The translations under genes were made by a program, and so were the position numbers. Under the pieces are notes generated by a model that was not told the DNA's origin, made no database searches, and saw only the letters and a list, made by a program, of their open reading frames with translations. From Pseudomonas vranovensis DSM 16006 (lineage in GTDB: Bacteria > Pseudomonadota > Gammaproteobacteria > Pseudomonadales > Pseudomonadaceae): a DNA stretch of 64,000 nt. The DNA lies in NCBI RefSeq assembly GCF_000425805.1, contig NZ_AUED01000001.1, positions 310,001 to 374,000 on the forward strand, in the 5' to 3' direction. This document shows, in pieces, positions 7,835 through 17,102 of the stretch (positions are counted from its first letter, which is position 1; each line of letters opens with the position of its first letter).

Positions 7835-8353
7835 ATGTCTGCTGCCGAGCCGACCTTCCAGCGTGCGATCCATGAGCTGTACAACGAGCATCATGGATGG
7901 TTGTTCACCTGGCTGCGCCGCAAGCTGCGTTGCCCGCAGAATGCCGCCGACACCGCCCACGATACGTTCCTGCGTATCCTGGGATCACGCGATTCGCTGG
8001 TGGGCATCCGCGAGCCGCGGGCATTCCTCAGCACCACCGCGCGCCGGTTGATCATCGACAAGGCCCGCCGCCAGCACATCGAAGATGCCTACCTGCGCGA
8101 GCTGGCGCTGACCGTCGATGTGCTCGAAGGCCATCAGTCACCCGAGCAGATCCTCACCACCCTCGAAGCCCTGGAGCAGATCGCCTTTGTACTCGAAGGC
8201 CTGAACGACAAGGTGCGCCAGGCCTTCGTCGACTACTACCTCGACGAACTGACCCAGGTCCAGATCGCCCAGCGTCTGGAAGTGTCCGAGCGCATGGTGC
8301 GCAAGTACCTGTTGCAGGCGCTGATGCACTGCAACCAGGCCCTGGATGTGTGA
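7835..8353 (+). CDS. FecI-family iron-starvation sigma factor
   Basis: A 172-residue ECF sigma factor of the FecI type. Region 2 is at about 10-75 (YNEHHGWLFTWLRRKL...DTAHDTFLRIL) and region 4 at about 115-168 (LDELTQVQIAQRLEVSERMVRKYL). It is followed by a FecR-type regulator (5 nt gap) and a receptor with an N-terminal signalling domain, the standard cell-surface signalling set. The sigma factor should transcribe the receptor gene when the receptor is loaded with its ferric siderophore. A possible Fur box precedes it. Confidence 0.92.
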   Translation: MSAAEPTFQRAIHELYNEHHGWLFTWLRRKLRCPQNAADTAHDTFLRILGSRDSLVGIREPRAFLSTTARRLIIDKARRQHIEDAYLRELALTVDVLEGHQSPEQILTTLEALEQIAFVLEGLNDKVRQAFVDYYLDELTQVQIAQRLEVSERMVRKYLLQALMHCNQALDV

Positions 8354-8358
8354 GGCCA

Positions 8359-9333
8359 ATGCACGTCGATGACAGCATCGAGGCCCAGGCTGCCGAGTGG
8401 GTCCTGCGCCTGGGCGAAGGCGAGCTGAGCGAGCAGGAGCGCCAGGCGTTCGAGCGCTGGCGCCAGCTCGACAGCCGCCACCAGGCCACGTTCGATCGCA
8501 TCAGCAGCGTGGTTGCGCAGCTTCACGGCCTGTGCTCGCAGCGCCGGCCCGTACGGGCTGCACTGGAGGCCAACGGCAAGCGTCGCAACAAGGTACCGCG
8601 TGCGCGCCACCTGTTGGGCCTGGGCGTTCTACTGGCCAACCTGGGGCTGGTGATGCACTTGGGCGGCTACCGCATCGATGACCTGTTCGTCGACCTGCAC
8701 ACCGCGCCAGGCGAGTGGCATACCCGTACGCTGGAAGACGGCTCGCGTATCACCCTGTATGGCAACAGCGCTGTCGATCTGAACCTCGGCAGTGGCCAGC
8801 GTCGCGTCGAGTTGCTGCGCGGTCAGGTGCTGGTGGACGTTGCGCCAGACCCGGGCCGGCCGTTCGTGGTGGTCACGGATGAAGGCAGTTTCAAGGCCCT
8901 GGGCACGCGTTTTGTGGTCAGCCGTGGGCAAGGCCAGAGCGAGTTGAGCATGTTGCACTCCAGCGTGGCGGCGCAAAGCGCGGACCACAGCCAGGCGCTG
9001 GAGGTGCGCAGCGGCGGGCGCGTATGGGTGCGTCCCGATGCAGTGGGCCGGCTGCCGGATATCGACCCTGCCAGCTTCGAGCAGGCCTGGCAGGGGCATC
9101 AACTGGTGGTCGAGCAATGGCCGCTGCCCAAGGTGCTGGAGGCACTGGGGCGTCAGCGTCGCGGGCACCTGCAATTCGATGCGGCGGCTCTGGCCGATCT
9201 GAAGGTGTCTGCCGTACTGCCACTGGACGATACCCAGCGTGCCTTGCAGCTGCTGGCCCAGGCCTTGCCGATCCGTCTGCAGTCGTTTACGCCGCTGTGG
9301 ACGCGCATCGAACGACGACCAGCTGAAAAATAA
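8359..9333 (+). CDS. FecR-family regulator (anti-sigma/signal transducer)
   Basis: A 324-residue inner-membrane protein. Cytoplasmic DUF4880 domain about 1-60 (AQAAEWVLRLGEGELSEQER...FERWRQLDSRH), one transmembrane helix about 82-102 (LLGLGVLLANLGLVMHL), periplasmic FecR domain (HTAPGEWHTRTLEDGSRI; RPFVVVTDEGSFKALGTRFVV) and the C-terminal receptor-contact domain. ATG 8359 follows the sigma stop by 5 nt. It relays the signal from the STN domain of the receptor encoded next to the sigma factor. Confidence 0.93.
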   Translation: MHVDDSIEAQAAEWVLRLGEGELSEQERQAFERWRQLDSRHQATFDRISSVVAQLHGLCSQRRPVRAALEANGKRRNKVPRARHLLGLGVLLANLGLVMHLGGYRIDDLFVDLHTAPGEWHTRTLEDGSRITLYGNSAVDLNLGSGQRRVELLRGQVLVDVAPDPGRPFVVVTDEGSFKALGTRFVVSRGQGQSELSMLHSSVAAQSADHSQALEVRSGGRVWVRPDAVGRLPDIDPASFEQAWQGHQLVVEQWPLPKVLEALGRQRRGHLQFDAAALADLKVSAVLPLDDTQRALQLLAQALPIRLQSFTPLWTRIERRPAEK

Positions 9334-9412
9334 TCATTTCCATCGGTTCCGCATTGTCAGCGTGGCCCGTCAAGCAAAGGGCCAACATGATTAAAACAGG
9401 AGCCGTTGCACC

Positions 9413-11926
9413 ATGCGTCGATTTGCTGCCTCACCCACCCTGAGCCCCATTGCGCTGTGTATTCACCTGGCCTGTGCCGGGGTGGTCGTGGCCATGCCGC
9501 AACTGGCTGTGGCCCAGTCCCAGCAGCGTTACGACATTCCGGCCGGGCCGCTGAGCACTGCGCTGAACCGCTTTGCCCAGCAGGCCGGTGTCGCCCTGGT
9601 GTTCCAGGCTGATGAACTGGCGGGGCGTGCCAGCCATGGCCTGGTCGGCAACTACACCGTGGAAGACGGTTTTGCCACCTTGCTCGACGGTAGCGGCTAT
9701 CGCAGCAGCCAAAGCGACGACGGTTATGTGCTGTTGCCGGTGCTCGATCTGCAGTCCGGGCAAACCCTGGAGCTGGGCGTGACCACCGTGGCCGGGCAGG
9801 GCATGGGGGAAAGTACCGAGAACACCGGCAGCTATGCGCCGGGCCTGATCAGCGTCGGTTCCAAGTCGCCCACCAGTCTGCGGGAAACGCCACAGTCGGT
9901 CTCGGTGATTACCCGTCAGTTGATCGAAGACCAGCAGATGACCGACATCAACGAAGCGATGAAGGCCACGCCTGGGGTGATTACCCAGAGCACCACCTTC
10001 CGTATCCAGGACTTCATCTCCCGCGGCTTCTCCATCCAGAACCTGCAGATCGACGGCGCTGCCCCCCAGGCGCTGGGTACTGCCATGGGCTCGTTCTACT
10101 CCTCGAACATCTTCGACCTGGCCGAGTTCGACCACGTCGAAGTGCTGCGTGGTTCGGCGGCGCTGTTCGGTGGCTCGGGCGACCCTGGTGGCATTATCAA
10201 CCTGGTGCGCAAACGGCCAATGGCCTACAACCAGCTCAAGCTGACCCTGAGCGCCGGCAGCTGGGACAACTACCGCCAGGAGCTGGACCTTACCGGCCCC
10301 ATGGGCTGGGACGGTCGCCTGCGTGGGCGTCTGGTGGTGGCCAATACCGACCGCCAGTACTTCGTCGACAAGCGCAGCACACAAAAGCCGCTGGTGTACG
10401 GGGTGATGGAGGCTGATCTCACCGACGCCGACATGTTCACTTTCGGCGTGCGCTACAACAAATCCCATGAAAACGGCACCCAGAGTTCGGTGCCACGCTA
10501 CAGCGACGGTGCCGACCTGGGCCTGCCGCGGCACACCGGCCTGACCCAGAGCTGGGCGTTTGCCGACACTACCGCGCGTGAGTATTTCGCCAAGTACGAC
10601 CACCGCTTCAACGACGACTGGAAGCTCAACCTGTCGTACACCAACATCTGGGATGTGTCCTGGTTCAAGACCGCCTCTACCCTCAATGCGGTCAGCCCCA
10701 CCACCGGCACTGGGGTGACGTGGTACGGTACCCAGAGCCGCCAGGAAAACGAGCAGCACCTGTACGACGTCAACCTGGCCGGCGACTTCCAGGCCTTTGG
10801 CCTCGATCACCAACTGGTGGTGGGCGCCGATTACCAGCGCATCGACAGCCGCTGGCTGGGCACTGCGCCGCACCCGGGCTTTGGCGGGCCGGTGAACGTC
10901 TTCGGCCCGGCGGCAACGCCCTGGGAGGAGCCGGCCAATCACACCGACTACAGCCGCGACTACAACCCCAATGCTCAGCGTCAGTACGGCCTGTACTCCA
11001 GCCTGCGCCTGCAGTTGGCCGAACCGTTGCACCTGATCGTCGGTGCCCGGGCCCAGCGCTATCACTTCAACCAGACCTACCAGACCCGCAGTGGCGATGT
11101 GTGGAGCCCGGTGTCGGATGTCGACCAGCGCATCGGCACCAAACTCACGCCCTTCGGCGGTATCGTCTACGACCTGAGCGATCAGTGGTCGGCCTACGCC
11201 AGCTATTCGGAAATCTACAAGCCCCAGGCCAACAAGCTCTCCGGCCCACAGCCAGGCAGCCCGATCGAGCCGATGAAGGGCAAAACCTACGAGACCGGCG
11301 TCAAGGGCGAACTGTTCGACGGCGCCTTGAACACCAACATCGCCCTGTACTACACCACCCGCGAAAACGAGGCAGTGATCGACCCGGCCTACGCCGGCAC
11401 CAGCAGCCTGTTCGCCGGTAGCTGCTGTTACCTGAGCAACGGCAAGGTGGTAAGCAAGGGTGTGGACATCGAAGCCTCTGGCGAACTGCTGCCGGACTGG
11501 ACCCTGATCGGTGGCTACACCTTCAACCTCAACCGTAACCGCAGTGCCGATGTCCCGCTGAGCACGGTCATGCCCAAGCACCTGTTCAAGCTCTACACCA
11601 CCTACCGCCTGCCAGGCGTGCTGCACGACTTCAAGGTGGGCGGCGGTGTGCAGGTGCAGAGCGCCACCTATGTGTCGGGTACCACCACGCGCTTCAATCC
11701 CGATGGCAGCGTGGCCCAGAGCAACGTGCCGTTCGACTTCGGCCAGGGTGGCTATGCCACCTGGAACGCGCTGGTGGACTACAAACTGGACGAGCACTGG
11801 GACCTGGCGCTCAACGGCAACAACCTGTTCGACAAGAAGTACTACCAGACCGTCGGCACCTCGACCTATGGCAACTACTACGGCGACCCGCGCAACTTTA
11901 TGCTGACCCTGCGCGGTACTTACTGA
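9413..11926 (+). CDS. TonB-dependent ferric-siderophore receptor with signalling (STN) domain
   Basis: An 837-residue outer-membrane protein. Signal peptide about 1-35; STN signalling domain about 40-110 (YDIPAGPLSTALNRFAQQAGVA); plug starting near 150 (SLRETPQSVSVITRQL, then VEVLRGSAALFGGSGDPGG); the rest is the beta-barrel, ending in Tyr as expected (LTLRGTY). AGGAG precedes the ATG. The upstream FecI/FecR genes make it a transducer that signals its own induction. Barrel length and the 'PGGIINLVRKRP' block fit hydroxamate or mixed siderophore receptors (FpvA/FoxA-like), but the ligand cannot be stated. Confidence 0.95.
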   Translation: MRRFAASPTLSPIALCIHLACAGVVVAMPQLAVAQSQQRYDIPAGPLSTALNRFAQQAGVALVFQADELAGRASHGLVGNYTVEDGFATLLDGSGYRSSQSDDGYVLLPVLDLQSGQTLELGVTTVAGQGMGESTENTGSYAPGLISVGSKSPTSLRETPQSVSVITRQLIEDQQMTDINEAMKATPGVITQSTTFRIQDFISRGFSIQNLQIDGAAPQALGTAMGSFYSSNIFDLAEFDHVEVLRGSAALFGGSGDPGGIINLVRKRPMAYNQLKLTLSAGSWDNYRQELDLTGPMGWDGRLRGRLVVANTDRQYFVDKRSTQKPLVYGVMEADLTDADMFTFGVRYNKSHENGTQSSVPRYSDGADLGLPRHTGLTQSWAFADTTAREYFAKYDHRFNDDWKLNLSYTNIWDVSWFKTASTLNAVSPTTGTGVTWYGTQSRQENEQHLYDVNLAGDFQAFGLDHQLVVGADYQRIDSRWLGTAPHPGFGGPVNVFGPAATPWEEPANHTDYSRDYNPNAQRQYGLYSSLRLQLAEPLHLIVGARAQRYHFNQTYQTRSGDVWSPVSDVDQRIGTKLTPFGGIVYDLSDQWSAYASYSEIYKPQANKLSGPQPGSPIEPMKGKTYETGVKGELFDGALNTNIALYYTTRENEAVIDPAYAGTSSLFAGSCCYLSNGKVVSKGVDIEASGELLPDWTLIGGYTFNLNRNRSADVPLSTVMPKHLFKLYTTYRLPGVLHDFKVGGGVQVQSATYVSGTTTRFNPDGSVAQSNVPFDFGQGGYATWNALVDYKLDEHWDLALNGNNLFDKKYYQTVGTSTYGNYYGDPRNFMLTLRGTY

Positions 11927-11937
11927 CCAGGCTTGCG

Positions 11938-12636
11938 CTACCAGAGGCCGGGCATCAGTTTCCAGCGCACCCGTTGGGCGTAGGCGGCGTACCCGGCAAG
12001 TTCGGCCTGCAGCAAGCGGTCTTCCCAGCCGGTACGCACCACCAGCAGCGCTGCGGCCAGGGCGGCCGGGAGCAGCGCCCAGAACGAGCCCAGCGCCAGC
12101 GCCATGCCGAAAAATAGCCAGAGCGCGGCGATGTAGCCGGGGTGGCGGACAAAGCGGTAGGGGCCGTTGTCGATCACCCGTTGCTGGCGCTCGGACTGGA
12201 TACGTACGCCGGGCTCGAAGAACGGATTGACTGCCTGCGCCCAGGCGGTCACCGCGATCCCTGCAAGAATGCCGAGGTAGCCCAGCAGTACCATCCAGCC
12301 CGGTACTGATGACCCGTGAAAGCGCCCGGCATCGAGCGCCGCCACGGGCAACACGGCGGTCATCGCCGGCAGAATGATTGCCAGCAAGGCCTTGTCCCAG
12401 CGTTTGGTGCCGGGTTGAAAGCGGCTGCGCGCGCGGTAGATCACCGGGTTGACCCGGGCCAGTATCAGGGCCGAGACACCAAAGCCCACCACCAGCACGC
12501 CGAGAAACCTCCAGCCGGGAGCCCAGGTGAGACTGCCGGCGGGCAGGAAGATCAAGGCCAGCAGCGCCAGTGGCAGGACGATCGCGTAGGCGAGGACGCT
12601 GCGGCGGGACATCGGTGGTGGGTCTATCGCCTTCAT
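11938..12636 (-). CDS. Isoprenylcysteine carboxylmethyltransferase-like membrane protein
   Basis: A 232-residue integral membrane protein with about six helices. The C-terminal half has the ICMT/PEMT-type SAM-binding pattern (GPYRFVRHPGYIAALWLFFGMALALG; ERQQRVIDNGPYR). These enzymes methylate lipid or small-molecule substrates in the membrane; in bacteria the substrate is usually unknown, as here. ATG 12636 has AAGGAGGTCCTCC just upstream, an ideal ribosome site, so the longer in-frame start at 12717 is rejected. It converges on the receptor gene, with stops 11 nt apart. Confidence 0.85.
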   Translation of the reverse strand: MKAIDPPPMSRRSVLAYAIVLPLALLALIFLPAGSLTWAPGWRFLGVLVVGFGVSALILARVNPVIYRARSRFQPGTKRWDKALLAIILPAMTAVLPVAALDAGRFHGSSVPGWMVLLGYLGILAGIAVTAWAQAVNPFFEPGVRIQSERQQRVIDNGPYRFVRHPGYIAALWLFFGMALALGSFWALLPAALAAALLVVRTGWEDRLLQAELAGYAAYAQRVRWKLMPGLW

Positions 12637-12650
12637 GGAGGACCTCCTTG

Positions 12651-12688
12651 TGGGAGCGGCGGTGCGACGTCTCGACTTGCCCCGCGAT
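12651..12688. repeat. REP element (long-loop variant)
   Basis: TGGGAGCGG, then a 17-nt stretch, then CTTGCCCCGCGA: a REP whose two halves match the usual element but with extra sequence (GGTGCGACGTCTCGA) between them. It lies just upstream of the methyltransferase-like gene. Confidence 0.6.
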
Positions 12689-12796
12689 CCGGCATTGATA
12701 ACAATGGCGCCCGCCAATCAGGCACCCTTGTTTTTAGACCGAGATCCCCATGCTTTCGATCCATGATTCCTGCCTGTCTGCTTTCGAGGCCCAGCC

Positions 12797-13300
12797 ATGA
12801 GCGAACTCACCGTCGAGCTGCTGCAAACCGGCCCCGAACACGTCGAACTGATCCGCAACCTCTACCAGTTCTATGCCTATGAGTCCTCGGACTGGGAGCA
12901 GGAAGACGTGGAGGCGGACGGCCGTTTCTACATTCATGACGAGCACCTGCTGCGCTACTGGCAAGAGCCGGACTGGAGCGCCAACCTGATTCTGGTCGAG
13001 GGTTTCATTGCAGGCTTCATGCTGATCGAGCGCAGTGAACTGCCGGCGTTCAATGCGTTGGAGCTGGCCGACCTGTTCATCCTCAGGCGCTACCGGCGCA
13101 AGGGCATCGCCAGCGCATTGGCCAGCCAGGTATTGATGAGCGGGGAGAGCGACTGGTTGATCCGTTACTACGACCAGGACGAAACCGCCCACGCATTCTG
13201 GCGCAAGGTACTCGACGCGTTGCCACGGCCGGTCCGGGCCATTGAGCTGGATGATGAACCCGACCTGCAGAATTTCCTGGTGACGCGGGCGTTGCACTGA
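12797..13300 (+). CDS. GNAT-family acetyltransferase
   Basis: A 167-residue protein of the GCN5-related N-acetyltransferase fold. The acetyl-CoA-binding motif A is at about 92-115 (ADLFILRRYRRKGIASALASQVL, with R-R-K-G-I-A in the pyrophosphate loop). A C-terminal motif, ETAHAFWRKVLDAL, matches motif B of the family. GAGG is 8 nt before the ATG. The substrate cannot be inferred. Stands alone. Confidence 0.88.
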   Translation: MSELTVELLQTGPEHVELIRNLYQFYAYESSDWEQEDVEADGRFYIHDEHLLRYWQEPDWSANLILVEGFIAGFMLIERSELPAFNALELADLFILRRYRRKGIASALASQVLMSGESDWLIRYYDQDETAHAFWRKVLDALPRPVRAIELDDEPDLQNFLVTRALH

Positions 13301-13391
13301 CCGGTCGGGTGCTTGCCAAGTGTGAGGGGGTCATGTTCCATTGCGGCTTTGGGTCAAACCGCAACGCCTCAATCACAAGGACACGTCACTC

Positions 13392-13847
13392 ATGAGCTTG
13401 CAGTCAGTCCGGGCTTATTTTGCCCATCACGCCCCCGATATCGAAGTCGTCGAGCTGGGTACCAGCACCGCCACCGTCGCCCTGGCCGCCGAGGCCCTGG
13501 GGGTCGAACATGGCCAGATTGCCAAGACCCTGTCACTGCGGGTGGGCGAGGAGGTCATTCTGCTGGTCACCCGGGGCGATGCGCGCCTGGACAACCGCAA
13601 GTACAAGCAGCACTTTGGCGTCAAGGCGCGCATGCTCGATGCCGCGCAGGTCGAAGAGGCGACCGGGCACCCGGTCGGTGGCGTCTGCCCGTTCGGGCTG
13701 GTGCGGCCGTTGTCGGTGTATTGCGATGTGTCGCTCAAAAGCTTTTCCGTTGTATTCCCGGCAGGCGGCGCACCCAACGCTGCGGTGCGGATCGAGCCAG
13801 GACACCTGGCAAGCCTGGTGGGCGCGCAGTGGGTGGACGTGGTGTAA
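13392..13847 (+). CDS. YbaK/EbsC-family aminoacyl-tRNA deacylase-like protein
   Basis: A 151-residue YbaK/ProX-type single-domain protein. Family blocks visible: LGVEHGQIAKTLSLRV (the conserved Lys that contacts the tRNA 3' end), TRGDARLDNRKYKQHFG, and HPVGGVCPFGL (the 'GGxxPxG' substrate pocket). Family members clear mischarged prolyl-tRNA in trans; which amino acid this one removes is not readable. ATG 13392 (MSLQSVRAYF) gives the normal family length. Single gene. Confidence 0.88.
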   Translation: MSLQSVRAYFAHHAPDIEVVELGTSTATVALAAEALGVEHGQIAKTLSLRVGEEVILLVTRGDARLDNRKYKQHFGVKARMLDAAQVEEATGHPVGGVCPFGLVRPLSVYCDVSLKSFSVVFPAGGAPNAAVRIEPGHLASLVGAQWVDVV

Positions 13848-13862
13848 CGGTCCCGCTTCCAC

Positions 13863-13886
13863 TGTAGGCGCGGGCTTGCCCCGCGA
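13863..13886. repeat. REP element
   Basis: TGTAGGCGCGGGCTTGCCCCGCGA, one copy in the gap between the YbaK-like gene and the diguanylate cyclase gene. Confidence 0.75.
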
Positions 13887-13934
13887 CCCATAACAGCTAG
13901 GCTACAAACGCAGGATTTACCTACGGCAGGAAGC

Positions 13935-15518
13935 ATGAAGTACTTACGTCCGAACGCCATCGGCCTACGCGGCCTGATCCTTACCTTCGTCCTCCTGGCC
14001 GTCATGGCCACGCTGTGCAACAGCCTGTGGGTGGCCTATGGCGTACAGCGCGATGCGTTGATCCACTCACGCCTGGAGGCGAACCGCGCCTACGCCTCCA
14101 AGGTCGCTTCGAGCATCGGCCAGTTCCTGAGTTCGGCCCACCATCATCTGGGCTACAGCAGCCAGATGGTTGCCCGGGACTTTGGCAACCCGCAGTTGCT
14201 CAAGGATGAAGCCGTGCGCTTGCACGCCCAGGACACCGACTTCAACGCCGTGCGCATTATCGACGCCAGTGGCAAGGTCCTGCAGGCGTACCCCGATCAG
14301 GCGCACTTGATCGGTACCACATTGAGGTCCGATGAAATCCAGCAGGCACTCAAGGAGCGCCGCCCTCTGGTCAGTCATGCCTATGTGACGGTAACGGGCA
14401 ACCTGATCGTGTTTATCTCCAATCCCATTTTCAGTGCGGCCGGGGAGTTTCTCGGTGTCGTTGGTGCATCGGTATTCATCCGTGACCAAGGCGTGCTGCA
14501 CACGCTGATCGGCAACCACTATCACCATGACGGTACCTACGCCTTCGTTGCCGACGACAACCGGCGCCTTTTGTATCACTCTGATCATCCGCGTATCGGC
14601 GAAGTGCTTACTTCAAGCCCGACCGTCGATGCTGCCTTGCGCGGCGAAAACGGGGCCATGGATGTGCCGAACCTAAAGGGCATCCAGATGCTGGCCGGAT
14701 ACGCCCAGGTGAAGAACGCCAACTGGGCGGTGGTCGCGCAGCAGCCCAGGGCGCTGGCCTTGGCGCCGCTGGAAACACTGATGCGCGACATGCTGATCAA
14801 GATCGTGCCGGCGGGCCTGGTGGGGCTGATATTGATTCTGCTCGGCACCATGTTGATTACCCGGCCGTTGCAGCAGCTGGCAAAAAGCGCCAACCGCCTG
14901 TCGGCCCCGAATACGTCTGAAGAGCTGAATGCCATCAATGCCTGGTACCGGGAGGCGGCGGCCATTCGCCAGGCCTTGCTCGGCAGCGTGCAGCGGGTGC
15001 GGCAAAAAATCGGCAGCCTCAGCCAGGCCGCCCAGAGCGATGCATTGACGGGGCTGGCCAACCGCCGGGCAATGGATGCCTCGTTGCAAGCACTCGATCA
15101 GACGGAACGCGACTATGCCGTGCTGGCCCTGGATATCGACCACTTCAAACGGGTCAACGACACCTTTGGCCATGACGTCGGCGACATCGCCCTCAAACAG
15201 GTGGCTGCGATCATTCAGCAGTGTTCCCGCGCCGAAGACCTGGCCTGCCGTGCCGGTGGCGAGGAGTTCGTGCTGGTGCTGCCGGAATCCAGCCTGGAGG
15301 CGGCCCGGGACATTGCCGAACGCATCCGCCATACCGTTGCTACCACCGAAATAGCCCAGGTGGGAACACTCACGATCTCGATCGGCGTGGCCTGCCGCAG
15401 CGTCGATTCGCAGGCTTCCGGGGCCATTCTCAAGCGCGCCGACCAGCGCTTGTACCGTGCTAAAACCGGGGGCCGTAACCGCGTGGTGGCCGACGACGCC
15501 GAGGTGCAGAGCGCCTAG
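13935..15518 (+). CDS. Diguanylate cyclase with periplasmic Cache-type sensor
   Basis: A 527-residue inner-membrane enzyme that makes cyclic di-GMP. First membrane helix about 12-35; periplasmic double-Cache-like sensor about 36-285; second helix about 290-312 (IVPAGLVGLILILLGTML); linker; GGDEF domain about 360-520. The active-site loop is GGEEF at 441-445, a functional variant. The allosteric I-site R432-x-x-D435 (RAED) is intact five residues before it, so product inhibition is likely. No EAL domain. The sensor resembles small-molecule Cache domains, ligand unknown. The stop overlaps the convergent TetR gene stop by 4 bp. Confidence 0.93.
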   Translation: MKYLRPNAIGLRGLILTFVLLAVMATLCNSLWVAYGVQRDALIHSRLEANRAYASKVASSIGQFLSSAHHHLGYSSQMVARDFGNPQLLKDEAVRLHAQDTDFNAVRIIDASGKVLQAYPDQAHLIGTTLRSDEIQQALKERRPLVSHAYVTVTGNLIVFISNPIFSAAGEFLGVVGASVFIRDQGVLHTLIGNHYHHDGTYAFVADDNRRLLYHSDHPRIGEVLTSSPTVDAALRGENGAMDVPNLKGIQMLAGYAQVKNANWAVVAQQPRALALAPLETLMRDMLIKIVPAGLVGLILILLGTMLITRPLQQLAKSANRLSAPNTSEELNAINAWYREAAAIRQALLGSVQRVRQKIGSLSQAAQSDALTGLANRRAMDASLQALDQTERDYAVLALDIDHFKRVNDTFGHDVGDIALKQVAAIIQQCSRAEDLACRAGGEEFVLVLPESSLEAARDIAERIRHTVATTEIAQVGTLTISIGVACRSVDSQASGAILKRADQRLYRAKTGGRNRVVADDAEVQSA

Positions 15519-16201
15519 GCCGGCATCACGCCGCGCAGCACCAGGCGAGTGATGCTGGCCACGGCGTTGTCCAGGTCGGTGTCGCTGGCCTTGCTCTTGT
15601 GCGCATCGCTTACAAGGTGGGCGCCGAAATTGGCATAGGCCTGGGTGGTCGACCAGAGACTGATGAGCAGGTGCCGGGCATCGATGGCGGCCAGTTGGCC
15701 GTTGTCGATCCACTGTTGCAGGCACTCGACACCCCGGTCCACTTCATGCTGCAGGCGCACCGCATGCTCGCGGGGCAGGTGCCGCGCGCCGTGCATCATT
15801 TCCGCGACAAAGACTTTCGCCGCCCACGGACGGGTGCGAATGATCTTGAACTTGGCGCGGATCAATCGCTCCAGGGCCTCCCGCGGCGAGTTTTCCGGGC
15901 GCAACTGGGTAAAGGCGTCCAGATAGCGCTGGGCGACACTGTCGAGTACCTGCCGGTAGAGGTTTTCCTTGGACAGGAAGTAATAGTTCACGTTGGCCTT
16001 GGGCAAACCGCTCAACTGCGCAACCTCGCTCAGGGTGGTGGCGGCGAAACCGTTACGGGCGAACGCTTTGGCTGCAACCCGCAAAATCAGCGCGCGATTG
16101 CGCCGCCCCGGCTCGTTGGGCCTTTTCTCCACCGCCCGGGCACTGACATAGGGCACGCCGGCGGGTGTGCCCTGGGTAGGTTCATACAACAGGTTTTCCA
16201 T
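15515..16201 (-). CDS. TetR-family regulator (RutR-like)
   Basis: A 228-residue TetR regulator. The N-terminal HTH is at about 37-85 (ILRVAAKAFARNGFAATTLS, then EVAQLSGLPKANVNYYFLSK). The C-terminal domain has WAAKVFVAEMMHGARHLP and LLISLWSTTQAYANFGAHL, the pattern seen in RutR, the pyrimidine-sensing regulator of E. coli. A role in pyrimidine or amino-acid catabolism is possible, but no such enzymes lie nearby. ATG 16201 is favoured over 16237. An AT-rich stretch just upstream (ATATACAAAATTATATAG) may hold its promoter and operator. Confidence 0.85.
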   Translation of the reverse strand: MENLLYEPTQGTPAGVPYVSARAVEKRPNEPGRRNRALILRVAAKAFARNGFAATTLSEVAQLSGLPKANVNYYFLSKENLYRQVLDSVAQRYLDAFTQLRPENSPREALERLIRAKFKIIRTRPWAAKVFVAEMMHGARHLPREHAVRLQHEVDRGVECLQQWIDNGQLAAIDARHLLISLWSTTQAYANFGAHLVSDAHKSKASDTDLDNAVASITRLVLRGVMPA

Positions 16202-16493
16202 CGGTGTTCTCGCCTGGCTGGGCCATTCGTCACGCAATATACAAAATTATATAGCGGTAGAGGTGAGCTTTGTGAGGCACTTGATCGGATGGGCGGGCAG
16301 GGTGGTAGTGGGTTATCGGTTGGTTGAGGTTCTTGTCACATTCTGCGACAACGGGCCGCACCCCGTAATTAAAGGGTTACAGACGTACGGAGCGATCGGC
16401 GCTGGAACCCCGGCGGGCCCACATGACAAAATGTCGCGCTTTTTCGACAGGCCTCGCATACGAGGCGAAACACCTTCCCAAAAGGATGGTTAC

Positions 16494-17102
16494 ATGACTG
16501 ATTTACTGACCCGGCGCCAGGTCATGGCCGGGATCAGCCTGCTGAGCCTCGGGGTTCTGGCAGGTTGCGACAGAGGCGGTGGCGCCTTGTCGTTCAAGTA
16601 CGGCAAGGACATGAGCAACAAGATCCTTGGCCGTTCCTTCAAACTCAAGGACACCCAGGGCAACGAACGTACGCTGTCCAGCTTCTGGGGCACCATGCCC
16701 ATGGTGTTCTTCGGCTTTACCCAGTGCCCGGCGGTGTGTCCGACCACCCTGGCGCGCGCGGCGCAGATCAAGAAGCTGATGGGCCGCGATGGCGGCTTCT
16801 TGCAGGTGGTGTTCATCAGCCTGGATCCGGAACGTGACACCCCCGAGGTGCTCGATGCCTACGTCAAGGCGTTCGACCCTTCGTTCGTGGCGTTGTCCGG
16901 CACCCTTGAGGAAACCGCCGCAGCCGCCAAGGAATTTGGCGTGTTCTACGAAAAGGTCCCGGCGGGCGATACCTATACGATCTCGCACACCTCGACCAGC
17001 TACGTCTTCGACTCCCGTGGCCAGCTGCGCCTGGGACTGTCCCATTCACTGACCGCCAAAGAGTGTACGGAAGATCTGCTCACGGTCATGGAGGTATGTT
17101 GA
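16494..17102 (+). CDS. SCO-family copper chaperone lipoprotein
   Basis: A 202-residue thioredoxin-fold protein. N-terminal lipobox LGVLAGC with Cys25, so anchored to the membrane. Copper-binding CPAVC (C78, C82) and the distant His165 (ISHTSTSY) complete the SCO metal site. SCO proteins deliver Cu to the CuA centre of cytochrome oxidase or act as thiol reductases. The PCuAC gene starts on its last base, so the two form a copper-delivery operon. AAAAGGA precedes the start. No oxidase gene is nearby. Confidence 0.92.
   Translation: MTDLLTRRQVMAGISLLSLGVLAGCDRGGGALSFKYGKDMSNKILGRSFKLKDTQGNERTLSSFWGTMPMVFFGFTQCPAVCPTTLARAAQIKKLMGRDGGFLQVVFISLDPERDTPEVLDAYVKAFDPSFVALSGTLEETAAAAKEFGVFYEKVPAGDTYTISHTSTSYVFDSRGQLRLGLSHSLTAKECTEDLLTVMEVC

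Noticed and set aside
7897..8358. Upstream extension of the FecR gene frame through the sigma gene
   Set aside because: The extension is a frame shadow of the FecI gene; the ATG at 8359 gives a normal DUF4880 N-terminus.
9431..11797. 788-codon open frame antisense to the first siderophore receptor
   Set aside because: Typical GC-rich shadow frame; the plus-strand gene has a clear signal, STN, plug and barrel. No ribosome site or domain in the antisense frame.
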